From: Pseudoselenomonas ruminantium
GTDB lineage: Bacteria; Bacillota; Negativicutes; Selenomonadales; Selenomonadaceae
DNA length: 56,788 nt
Assembly: GCA_902781305.1 (NCBI GenBank)
Contig: CACZIV010000006.1
Coordinates: 1-56,788 of the forward strand
Direction of reading: 5' to 3'
The position numbers and the translations under genes were made by a program. Under the pieces are notes generated by a model, which searched no databases, was not told the DNA's origin, and worked only from the letters and a program-made list of their open reading frames with translations. The stretch's first letter is position 1. Each line of letters starts with the position of its first letter. Shown in pieces: positions 1 to 8,186 of this stretch.

Positions 1-19
1 ACCTTGTATTTAGCCGCAT

Positions 20-46
20 AAAAAAGGCCGACAGACAAATCTGTCG
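20..46 (-). terminator. Rho-independent terminator downstream of the helicase gene
   Basis: On the minus strand a 7-bp stem (CGACAGA/TCTGTCG, 29-35 and 40-46) is followed after GCC by six T residues (20-25). It lies about 115 bases past the helicase stop codon, so it may end that transcript. A short open frame of about 39 codons lies between the stop and this hairpin; I could not support it as a gene. Confidence 0.6.
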
Positions 47-161
47 ACCAAAGAAATCTTATATTTTTTTATTGTCCTCTTGACGGGGAGCAGTTCAAAC
101 TGCAATTTCACAGCCTCATTTACTTGCATTTGATACTCTTTGGGCAGGTACTTCCCCCCCT

Positions 162-3100
162 CTATGCCTCTGTCTCTTCTTTATGCCAATCCGAAAGCAA
201 TTGCTCGGCCCGCTGCTGCACGTAGCGTGCCTGTTGCAGGCGGGCGGCACTGTCGATATTGTCCTGCGCATCTCCCGGCATAATACCCAGCGCTTCCAAT
301 TCAGCTTTCAATTTTTGCAGAGCGCTGTCGGGGTCTAAATACCACTGGCTGCCCCGCACGCGGACGAAATGCCAGCCCAAGCGTTCCAATACCGCCTGCC
401 GGTAGCGCTGGTTGGCCGCCTCTTTGATGCTGTCCACCCAATGCTCTCCATCGCAAGCAATGATTACCCGATGTCCGCCGCCTGTTACAGCTACCGGCAC
501 CGTCAGGCTGCCCACCGCCATATTCTGCAGAATTTGGTACCCCTCCTCCTGCAAGCTGCGGGTAACGGTAATTTCCAAAGATGTCGGTTGTTTTTCCTCG
601 CCATCCTCACTAATCTGCGGCGGATTTTCCGCATACTCAATAAGCCCTCGCCGCAAATCGCCTTCTTTCAAACTGCCTGCCGCCATGGAGTGAATAACCC
701 ATAGCTGGTCGCGGGCGCGACTAGCGGCCACATTATAGCGTTTGAGTGTATCACCGGCATGGCCTTCGCCGACCAGGCGCAGCATTTTGTCCTCCTCATC
801 ATTTGGCGCACTGTCCACCAGCGACAGGAAGATAACATCCCGCTCATCCCCCTGAAAATCAGCCGGATTGCCGCAGAGGAAACCGCAGGCCTCCAACGTG
901 CTGATACCCAGCCGTTCTGCCGCCAAAGCGCGAATGAGCTTGCCCTGTTCCTCGCCGAGCAGGGAGATAGCGCCAAAGGTCTTGCCCTGATAAGCAGGGT
1001 CTTCGAGACAGGCGGCCAAGGCAGCTACAATGTACTCAGCCTCCACGAGATTTTGCTTTTTCCCTTCGCTGCGGCGCCCCAGCACCTGTACGGCCACAGT
1101 CGGCTGCAAAATGCCGCCGGATTCGCGCAGGGGACGGATGCGCCCGTCATAAGCCAGCTGATTGGAATAGCCGATAATCTCCGGCACGCAGCGGAAATGT
1201 TCCGTAAGCATGCGCGCCGCAAAATTCATCTGCGCGATATCATAAAGGGAAGTATCCATGGTATACAGCGAAGCATGCTTAATCACGCCCTCGATGGTCG
1301 AGGACTGCAAATGCGTGATTTCCGCTGCCGTTACGCCCACCGCTGCAGGGCTGACCTGCTTGTCATCCCCCACGATGATGATTTTTTTGCCAAAGTACAG
1401 CAACGGCAGGGCGGTGATATCCGCCTGACTGGCTTCATCGATGAGAATGATATCAAACTTAGGGCTTTCCGGGTTGAGGTTCTGCCAGACGCGGGAAAGG
1501 GGCATAATCCACGCCGGCACCGCCTGCTGAGCTTCCAGCATACACGCACGGGCCTCCTGGATATGACGCGCCGCATAGCGGCCCTTGCCCTTCCCCACTT
1601 TCTGCACAGCCTTGCTCCAGCCGACCAGACTGGCCTGTAGGCCGGTTCCGCCCACGTTTGCCAATAAATGCTGCCAGGCGCGGGCTTCGGCAAGCTCTGC
1701 CGTCACCTCCGCGAGCCGCGTGCTCAGGCTTTCCACTTCTGCGGCCACTGCCTGCGCATCCTCCTTGGGCAACATGGCAAGCTCACGGCTAAACTGCGCA
1801 TAGAGCCACGCATCGCCAATATTTTCCGGCACCTGTCCGGCGCCGTCTGCCCCCTCCTGTCGGGCAATCCGGCCTGCCCACTGCGGTGCCAGCTGAGAAA
1901 GCCTGTCCAAAAGTTCCTGCCGTTCATGGTACAGCGGCAGGAGTTTTTCATATTCTGCGAGTTTTTCATAAGCCGCAGCATAGGCTTCTTCATCCCCGGC
2001 ATTAAGTGCCGCCGCAAATTGCCGGGCAAGCATGCCGTCAGCGGCTGCCACGGCCGCCCGCGTCTCCCGCAGGAAACTTACCGACTGCTGGCCATCAGCC
2101 TGCATCATCAAGAGTTCCTGCCAGCAGGGGAAATCCTCCCGCAGCCAGCGCAGCTGTTCTTTAAGCTCGCCATGCGGCGTGGCAAAACTTGCCGGACGGT
2201 AGACGCGTTCCAGATAGACCCCCGCCTGCCGCCAGAGAAGCATCAGCTCCTGCCAGACATTTTCCGGGAAGTGGAGATAGCCTTCTACCTCCCGCCAACG
2301 GGCGCTGAGCAAATCATCACAGTCATCCCCCTCCGCGGCCAAATCCTCATAGGAAACCATGCCGTAAGGTTCCAACAGCTGCCGCCACTTCACCTTCGCT
2401 TCATTGCGGGCCTGCTGCAGCGCCACATACTGCATGGCGAGCTGACAGTCCCGGCGGCTCTCCAGCCCATGACCATCAATAGAAAATTCCTGCCGCACCG
2501 CCAGCCAGTCCCGATGGCAAAGGCGATTCCACCAGGAAAGGCCACCATTATCAAAGGCCTCCGCCATTTCCGCCAGGGTCTGTATCAGTGCCTGATTCAG
2601 TTCCCGCTGTCCCCGGTAGGCAAAATCCAAACCGAAGAACTGCGTCATATTCTGCTGTTTAAGCTGCTGTACCTTGTCCAACGCCCGGCCCAACATCTGC
2701 CACATTTCCAGACGGGCACCTTTCTGCTTGCCGGCCAGCAGCGCTTCCTGCGCCCATTTTTCCTGCAGACGGTCAAAATCAATCTGTGTATATAAATCCG
2801 CCGCTTCCAGCAGCCGCTCCACGGAAAGTTCCCCTGCCACAGGCTGACCTTTATGACAAAGCAGCCCTTCCGCATCCAGCGAAACATCCGGCAGACAGGC
2901 CAAAAGTTCCTCCTGGCGATTCTTTTCCGCCACGGCCAGTCCAATAAAACGACCTGCTTCTTCCGGTGACAGCATCCGGCTCCTGTCCGGCAAAACTTCG
3001 GAAATTTCCTGCAAGGCTTCCGCACTAAGCAGGCTGTTGCTTTGATAAAGCGTACTCAACTCGCTCTCACTTAGCGGCAAAACGCCTTCCGCCACCGGTC

Positions 3101-4649
3101 CTGGCACCCGGTCCGCCAACTCCCTGTGGTCATGAAGAAAGGCCGCCATACGGGACAGCGACCAGACCTTGCCCCCCAGCACAAAATAATCCCGCTTGGC
3201 CTCAAAGCGCTGCATATTTTCGAGCACACTGCGCTTTTCCTGAATCGCAGCCAACAGCTGCTGACGTTCCTCCGTCAGGCTCTGCACCCTGCGGGTAAGC
3301 TCTGCCGTATCGCTATGAGCCAGCCGCTCGCAAATGCCCTGCACCGAGCGCTCCATATCGCCTTTGGCGCCGTCAATCAGGGAAACACACAAATCCCGCA
3401 CTCCAGCAGGCAGTTTCTCCTTGAGGACGGACAGGGCTTTGTTCGTGGCACTCGTCACCAGCACATGCTGCCCCTGGGACAGAAAATGCCCCAGCAGATT
3501 GGCAATGGTATGGGTCTTGCCCGTGCCCGGCGGCCCCTGCACCACCACAGCCGGCGAGGAGGCAATCTTTCTTGCAATGCCCAGCTGCTCGGCATTAGCC
3601 GCTTTCGTCAGCAAAATATCCTCCGCCTCGCCGCGGATATCGGCCAGATTCATCGTAAATGGTTCCGCCTGTTCCTGCGGGCTGTCAGGGTCCACAATGC
3701 GCAAAAGCGCCTCCGGCACATCCCCGGCCTGCTCAATCCGCGCCATAATCGCCGCAATCGAACGCTCCGTCCCCGGCTGTACGCGGCGCAAAAAGAGCAC
3801 CTGACGCGCATAGGTCAGATACCAGTCCGTTGGCAGCACATCAAAGCGATTGTCCGCAAACCGGCAGTTCGGCGTCAGCGCCGCCGCGGACTCTGCCAAA
3901 AACGCCGTTATCTTATCCCCCCAAGGATGCAAATCTGCCTCATCCATGGCTTCAGCAAAGGCACGAATCCCCTCAGGCTCCACCCCCGGCATATCCTGAA
4001 ACATATCCACATAAAGTTCCGTGGGATATTCGGCGGACAAAAGCTGCATCTTGCCTTTGTTGTCGTAATGCAGGCGCACCCGCTTCAAAATAATCGGATG
4101 ATTGATGGCCGAATCCAGACCGCTCAAAAAAAAGCCATTGCCTGCCACCAGTTCCAACCGTTCCGGGTCCTTGCGCAGTTTGTCGTAAAGCTCATACAGC
4201 TGCATAAAGAGCTCCTGCGTGCGGCTCTTGACCATTTCCCCGGCCCGCCAGAGCGTGCGCTGCCGCTTCCACTTTTCCAGTGCCGCCAGGCGCACCCCGG
4301 AATCCACAAACCGCTCCGTCACATCGCCCAAACGGTCATCATGGCGCAAACGTTCCTCCCGCACCTCGATATCCGTCACCGCAAAATCCCGCCAGTTCGG
4401 CGTACGAATCCAGCCAACGAGGTCAAAGGGCAGCTCCGGACAGGGAATAAACTCCGGCTTTTCCACCTCCAGCAGCACATCTTCCCCGGCACCTTCCGGC
4501 TGCACCCGAATCCGCTTGGGGTCCACTGGCAGCTCATCCAAATAGAGCGTCCACTCCTCATCCTTAATGCTGCGCACCAACTTCTGTCGCAAGGAAACCA
4601 CCTTGCGGATATAATCCAGTAACTTTAGAACCTTTTTCTGGTTATCCAT
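162..4649 (-). CDS. Large superfamily-1 helicase/ATPase with C-terminal restriction-nuclease-like domain
   Basis: This is a 1495-residue protein. A Walker A motif GPPGTGKTHT lies near residue 370 and a Walker B/DEAS-type motif (IILIDEASQAD) near residue 1065. About 690 residues, partly coiled-coil-like and rich in Leu, Glu and Gln, separate the two. Further helicase motifs follow (GDDKQVSP, NVAASRARDQLWV). The last 120 residues hold IACDGEHW and RLGWHFVRVRGSQWYLDP, which resemble the MTES_1575/Vsr-like endonuclease fold. An upstream in-frame ATG at 4745 is open, but the ATG at 4649 has a GAGG five bases before it and is preferred. The layout is like stand-alone helicase-nuclease defence proteins of the Hhe (DUF4011-helicase-Vsr) type, although I do not see a DUF4011 signature. 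A repair role is also possible. It stands alone, divergent from the next gene. Confidence 0.85.
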   Translation of the reverse strand: MDNQKKVLKLLDYIRKVVSLRQKLVRSIKDEEWTLYLDELPVDPKRIRVQPEGAGEDVLLEVEKPEFIPCPELPFDLVGWIRTPNWRDFAVTDIEVREERLRHDDRLGDVTERFVDSGVRLAALEKWKRQRTLWRAGEMVKSRTQELFMQLYELYDKLRKDPERLELVAGNGFFLSGLDSAINHPIILKRVRLHYDNKGKMQLLSAEYPTELYVDMFQDMPGVEPEGIRAFAEAMDEADLHPWGDKITAFLAESAAALTPNCRFADNRFDVLPTDWYLTYARQVLFLRRVQPGTERSIAAIMARIEQAGDVPEALLRIVDPDSPQEQAEPFTMNLADIRGEAEDILLTKAANAEQLGIARKIASSPAVVVQGPPGTGKTHTIANLLGHFLSQGQHVLVTSATNKALSVLKEKLPAGVRDLCVSLIDGAKGDMERSVQGICERLAHSDTAELTRRVQSLTEERQQLLAAIQEKRSVLENMQRFEAKRDYFVLGGKVWSLSRMAAFLHDHRELADRVPGPVAEGVLPLSESELSTLYQSNSLLSAEALQEISEVLPDRSRMLSPEEAGRFIGLAVAEKNRQEELLACLPDVSLDAEGLLCHKGQPVAGELSVERLLEAADLYTQIDFDRLQEKWAQEALLAGKQKGARLEMWQMLGRALDKVQQLKQQNMTQFFGLDFAYRGQRELNQALIQTLAEMAEAFDNGGLSWWNRLCHRDWLAVRQEFSIDGHGLESRRDCQLAMQYVALQQARNEAKVKWRQLLEPYGMVSYEDLAAEGDDCDDLLSARWREVEGYLHFPENVWQELMLLWRQAGVYLERVYRPASFATPHGELKEQLRWLREDFPCWQELLMMQADGQQSVSFLRETRAAVAAADGMLARQFAAALNAGDEEAYAAAYEKLAEYEKLLPLYHERQELLDRLSQLAPQWAGRIARQEGADGAGQVPENIGDAWLYAQFSRELAMLPKEDAQAVAAEVESLSTRLAEVTAELAEARAWQHLLANVGGTGLQASLVGWSKAVQKVGKGKGRYAARHIQEARACMLEAQQAVPAWIMPLSRVWQNLNPESPKFDIILIDEASQADITALPLLYFGKKIIIVGDDKQVSPAAVGVTAAEITHLQSSTIEGVIKHASLYTMDTSLYDIAQMNFAARMLTEHFRCVPEIIGYSNQLAYDGRIRPLRESGGILQPTVAVQVLGRRSEGKKQNLVEAEYIVAALAACLEDPAYQGKTFGAISLLGEEQGKLIRALAAERLGISTLEACGFLCGNPADFQGDERDVIFLSLVDSAPNDEEDKMLRLVGEGHAGDTLKRYNVAASRARDQLWVIHSMAAGSLKEGDLRRGLIEYAENPPQISEDGEEKQPTSLEITVTRSLQEEGYQILQNMAVGSLTVPVAVTGGGHRVIIACDGEHWVDSIKEAANQRYRQAVLERLGWHFVRVRGSQWYLDPDSALQKLKAELEALGIMPGDAQDNIDSAARLQQARYVQQRAEQLLSDWHKEETEA

Positions 4650-4737
4650 ATAAACCTCAGAACCATTCACATTATCACCACAGTTATCCACAAAATTATC
4701 CACTAATCCACAATTCTGGGGATAAACCTGTGGATAA
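4642..4737. promoter_or_regulatory. Cluster of DnaA-box-like 9-mers upstream of the helicase gene
   Basis: Two perfect TTATCCACA boxes are present: 4684-4692 on plus and 4729-4737 on minus. Between and beside them lie one-mismatch boxes at 4642-4650 (TTATCCATA), 4696-4704 (TTATCCACT), 4704-4712 (TAATCCACA) and 4717-4725 (minus, TTATCCCCA). The cluster overlaps the helicase start region. TTATCCACA is the established DnaA box. No dnaA or dnaN gene and no AT-rich unwinding element is seen in the window, so DnaA-responsive control or DnaA titration is more likely than an origin. Confidence 0.6.
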
Positions 4738-5032
4738 CTCACCATTATTTGTAGACCTTCTTAGAATATTCTACCCCATCCGCCCAGTTCCTGCAAAAGA
4801 TTCGTCTCCCCGGTCAGGAAAATCCACCAGGTCACGCAATGCATGCGTTTCCAGGTGGACTTTTTGATGGATTGATAAAATTGTCTTTCAACTTCTTTTC
4901 TTTTAATGAATTTATCCAAATAAAAATAGCTCATTATCCTAAAGCATATGCAGGTACAAAGAACCTCCATGTGGAATTAAGATATTAATCGAATCATCAG
5001 CTTACCTAAAAGTAAAAAGGAGCGAGAGAGCC

Positions 5033-6808
5033 ATGCTTCAAAAAGAATATGTATTCCACACATTTGATGAATTAGAAAGCATTGCCGCCGAAATAACTTC
5101 CAGCAATGCTTATAGAAATGCATCCGGTGTTCTTTTACAGCTCTATAATCCCAAGATTGACACTGCTGATGAGGAAATTATCGCGTACCTTCATGCAACC
5201 TGTGAAAAGGCCTGTCTCGTAGGGCTTACCTGCGCTAATATTGCGGACCAGGAGTTTGATATCAAGGATGAGCCGATTGAGCTGAATGTCACTTATTTTC
5301 AAACCACCAGATTACTGGCCTTTGACTTTGATATGAACCAGAAAACCGGATTTGTGGCAGGGCGTGTCTTGAACAATGCGCTAGAGGATATCTATGATGC
5401 CAGATGTATGTTGGTCTGCTATTCCTGCAGCAATGCCGCCATAAACGCCTTTACCAACGAATTCAGCCATCATAAACTTCCCCTCTTCGGTGCTAAGGCC
5501 GGGCGCAGCGTAAGGGCCTTGAATACGGCGCTGGTATATGGCAGGAGCCCCCATGCAGATGGCATTGTGGCCATTGTCTTTGCCGGGAAAAATCTGCATC
5601 TCTATATGGACAATTGCCTTGGCTTCAAGGAAATTGGCTTGGAGATGCGAGTGACCCAAACCAAAAGCGACCACATCATAACCGAGATTGACCACAAACC
5701 GGCAATGGAGGTTTATTCCAAGTACCTGAACGTAAAGCCCAACAAGTACTTTGTCCATAATGTATGTGAATTTCCTTTGATATTTTCGCAAAATGACTGC
5801 ATCTTTGCCCGCGTTCCCTTTGCCTATGATGAGGATGGCTCTATCTATTTTATTGCCGGTGTGGAAAAAGGTGCGAAGTTCCGGCTTTCCTACGGAACTC
5901 CTGACAACCTGTTCAACATCATTGACCAATCGGTTCAGAACTTGAAAAAATTCAACCCCGAGGCTGTATTCTTATTTGAATGCGGAAATCGGGTTCGTTT
6001 TCTCAAAGACCAGGCAAGACACGAGCCCGGCCAATTTCGGAAGTACTCGCCGGAATTATCTGTGGCAACAGGCTATGCCGAGCTCTTCTTTACCCCCACC
6101 GACAATAGTATCTTAAACAGCGCATTGGTCGCTGTCGGCCTCACCGAAGACGCTTCTTCTCAGGACGAGTTTCGTGCCTGCATAAAAATCAAAGAAGAAG
6201 ATGGAATCCCTGAGGAAAAGGAAAACGAAGTTATCCCCTTTGTGGATAGGATTCTGCATTTTCTTGAGAAAACCTCGCTGGAACTGGACCAGCTCAACAG
6301 GAAATTGGGAAAGATTGCTTATACCGACCGCCTTACGCGAATTTATAATCGTTGGGAGCTGGAGCACAAAATAAATGAGGCAATAAAACTCAGCAAGAAT
6401 GATCACAAACCGATTTCGTTGATTTTTATGGATATTGATCATTTCAAGCATGTCAATGACACCTATGGCCATGACGTGGGCGATATGGTCTTGCGGTCTA
6501 CTGTGGATTTAATCAAAGATAATCTACAATCCCAGCATGTCTTCGGACGCTGGGGCGGCGAGGAATTCTTATATCTGCTTCCAGACGCAGATCTGGACGA
6601 AGCCAGAGAATTTGCCGAAAAGCTGCGCATGCAGGTGGAAGAGAACAGCTATGTGGTGGTACGGCATGTAACCATGAGTTTTGGTGTTACCACCATCAGC
6701 GAGGACGATGATATGGCTTCCTTTGTGAAAAGGGCTGACGAGGCGCTTTATATCGCAAAGGAAAGCGGCCGAAATCGCGTGGTTACAAAGTCCAGCATCC
6801 GCAACTAA
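5033..6808 (+). CDS. FIST-domain diguanylate cyclase (GGDEF)
   Basis: This is a 591-residue protein. Residues 1 to about 370 match the FIST N and FIST C sensory architecture (small-ligand sensing), and residues from about 425 form a GGDEF domain with DRLTRIYNR, FMDIDHFKHVNDTYGH and active-site GGEEF. The family makes cyclic di-GMP from two GTP. The RxxD inhibitory site expected five residues before GGEEF is not there (QSQH occupies the place), so product inhibition may be absent. I see no membrane segment, so it is probably cytoplasmic. The start has AAAGGAG upstream. It is a single gene, convergent with the gal operon regulator, with two hairpin repeats between them. Confidence 0.9.
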   Translation: MLQKEYVFHTFDELESIAAEITSSNAYRNASGVLLQLYNPKIDTADEEIIAYLHATCEKACLVGLTCANIADQEFDIKDEPIELNVTYFQTTRLLAFDFDMNQKTGFVAGRVLNNALEDIYDARCMLVCYSCSNAAINAFTNEFSHHKLPLFGAKAGRSVRALNTALVYGRSPHADGIVAIVFAGKNLHLYMDNCLGFKEIGLEMRVTQTKSDHIITEIDHKPAMEVYSKYLNVKPNKYFVHNVCEFPLIFSQNDCIFARVPFAYDEDGSIYFIAGVEKGAKFRLSYGTPDNLFNIIDQSVQNLKKFNPEAVFLFECGNRVRFLKDQARHEPGQFRKYSPELSVATGYAELFFTPTDNSILNSALVAVGLTEDASSQDEFRACIKIKEEDGIPEEKENEVIPFVDRILHFLEKTSLELDQLNRKLGKIAYTDRLTRIYNRWELEHKINEAIKLSKNDHKPISLIFMDIDHFKHVNDTYGHDVGDMVLRSTVDLIKDNLQSQHVFGRWGGEEFLYLLPDADLDEAREFAEKLRMQVEENSYVVVRHVTMSFGVTTISEDDDMASFVKRADEALYIAKESGRNRVVTKSSIRN

Positions 6809-6904
6809 AAGACGTGGGAAGGGCGGCAGTAACTTTCGCCTTAGTATCTACCATACCTATCTCCTCTACGGGATGCCTTAGCACATCTTTGTAATATACG
6901 CAAT
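6809..6904. repeat. Decayed flank of hairpin-repeat array
   Basis: This stretch after the cyclase gene carries the tail motif GCCTTAG of the hairpin repeats twice (around 6836 and 6876). It also has the spacer motif TATACGCA just before the first complete repeat, but no complete hairpin. It looks like remnants of one or two further copies. Confidence 0.4.
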
Positions 6905-6994
6905 AAGCCCGTGGGGCCGGTGATGTTTTTCCGCAGCTTTTGACAAGCCTGTCTATGGCGAAAGAAAAATATTACCAGCCCCGCGGGCGCCTTA
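6905..6994 (+). repeat. Simple hairpin repeat, copy A
   Basis: A long inverted repeat at 6907-6988 with arms beginning GCCCG and ending CGGGC, followed by the tail GCCTTAG. The loop is the family core GACAAGCCTGTC. Arms pair over the GGGGC/GCCCC and TTTTT/AAAAA blocks with a few mismatches. There is no T-tract after the stem, so it is not a standard terminator. It lies between convergent genes. Confidence 0.85.
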
Positions 6995-7027
6995 GTATAT
7001 CGAGGTAAATCGATGTATTATACGCAG

Positions 7028-7117
7028 TAAGCCCGTGGGGGCTGACAATGTTTTTCGCAGCGTTTGACAAGCCTGTCTTAGCGAAGAAAAATATTGCCAG
7101 CCCCCACGGGCGCCTTA
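7028..7117 (+). repeat. Simple hairpin repeat, copy B
   Basis: The hairpin spans 7031-7110. The outer 14 bp (GCCCGTGGGGGCTG against CAGCCCCCACGGGC) pair perfectly. The inner part holds TTTTTCGC/GCGAAGAAAAA and loop core GACAAGCCTGTC. It is a tandem neighbour of copy A, 42 bases apart, and the spacer is also partly conserved. Confidence 0.9.
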
Positions 7118-7143
7118 GCACTATGATGTTTTATCGTAATAAA

Positions 7144-8166
7144 CTACATGGAAATCCCCGTAGTCTCCCTCTCAATCAGCACATTATCCAGCATAATCCG
7201 CTTGCTCTGTCCGCCATGAATATTTTCAATCAGCAGTTTAGCGGCATTGCTGCCCAGCTGGAACATATTCTGGTCCATGGTGGTGATTTTCGGTTCCACG
7301 AGCCGGGACAGGGAGATATTATCGTACCCCATAATGGAAATATCCTTCGGTACGGACAGCCCCAAACGCTTGCAGGCGTTCAGCGCACCTACGGCCATCA
7401 AATCATTGCAGCAGCAAATCGCCGTTGGCTTTAAGCGGGGAATCAGCCCCTGCAAGGCCTCCATTGCTGAATCTACGGTTTCCACACCGTTGCCTTCACC
7501 GATATTGAGGATATAGTCCTCCCGCAATGTGCCGTTTTCTTCCATAAACTGACGATAGGCTTCTTCCTTGATATCATAGGAATCGGAATTTGCTCCGCGG
7601 ACGAACATAATATCCTTATGCCCCAACCCAAACAGATATTCCAGCGCAATCTGAGAACCCAACTTTTCATCATTGCCCACATAGGAAACGCCCTTGATGC
7701 GGTGATAACCGTTGATAAACACGAGCGGCACCCGCGCCACCAGTTCTTCATAAAAGCGCTCACTAATATTCTTCGTGTTGGGACTGATGACGATAATCCC
7801 CGACACATTGCGGGCTACCAAAGCATTAATGGCATTCATTTCCTGCACCGGGTCATTCTTGGCACAGTTCAGCAGAAAGGAAAACCCATCCTGCCGGACA
7901 GCATCTTCGATGCCGTCAATAACTTCCGCAAAGAACATATTATGCAGACCTGGCACCACCACACCAATGGTGGAGGATTTGCGGGTATTGAGCTCTCTGG
8001 CCTGAACATTGGGCACATAGTTAAGGCTGCTGATGGCCTCCTTAACCCGTTCCTTCGTGTCCTGTTTCACCGGATAATTGCCATTCACTACCCGGGAAAC
8101 CGTGGCCACCGACACCCCCGCTTTCTTCGCCACATCCACAATGGTGGCCTGTTTTTTCACGTCCAT
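7144..8166 (-). CDS. galR: LacI/GalR-family transcriptional repressor of the gal operon
   Basis: This 340-residue protein begins with a LacI helix-turn-helix (ATIVDVAKKAGVSVATVSRVVNG, about residues 7-29). A hinge helix and a periplasmic-binding-protein-like sugar domain follow (IGVVVPGLHNMFFAEVIDGI). It is the last gene of galK-galE-galT-galR and starts 20 bases after galT. Two LacI-type operators TGTAAACGTTTTC flank the galK promoter, which makes autoregulation of the operon the simplest reading. A galactose-type inducer is inferred from context only. Confidence 0.85.
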   Translation of the reverse strand: MDVKKQATIVDVAKKAGVSVATVSRVVNGNYPVKQDTKERVKEAISSLNYVPNVQARELNTRKSSTIGVVVPGLHNMFFAEVIDGIEDAVRQDGFSFLLNCAKNDPVQEMNAINALVARNVSGIIVISPNTKNISERFYEELVARVPLVFINGYHRIKGVSYVGNDEKLGSQIALEYLFGLGHKDIMFVRGANSDSYDIKEEAYRQFMEENGTLREDYILNIGEGNGVETVDSAMEALQGLIPRLKPTAICCCNDLMAVGALNACKRLGLSVPKDISIMGYDNISLSRLVEPKITTMDQNMFQLGSNAAKLLIENIHGGQSKRIMLDNVLIERETTGISM

Positions 8167-8186
8167 GAAAACCTGCTTTCTGTCGA

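Noticed and set aside
30-150. Short frame of about 39 codons after the helicase stop, and a G-tract right after the stop
   Set aside because: The ribosome site is weak and the terminator lies inside the frame. A frameshift extension of the helicase is not supported because its stop precedes the G-tract.
759-1640. Long plus-strand frame inside the helicase gene, and similar long frames opposite other genes
   Set aside because: They mirror GC-rich coding sequence on the other strand and show no domain or ribosome site.
4761-4970. 69-codon open frame on the minus strand between the helicase and the FIST-GGDEF gene
   Set aside because: It has no ribosome site, no recognisable domain and an unusual Trp/Cys content. 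It is most likely a chance frame.
6905-7117. CRISPR-like array from the paired repeats
   Set aside because: Only two intact copies lie here, they are about 80-bp hairpins with different stems, spacing is not regular and no cas genes are present.
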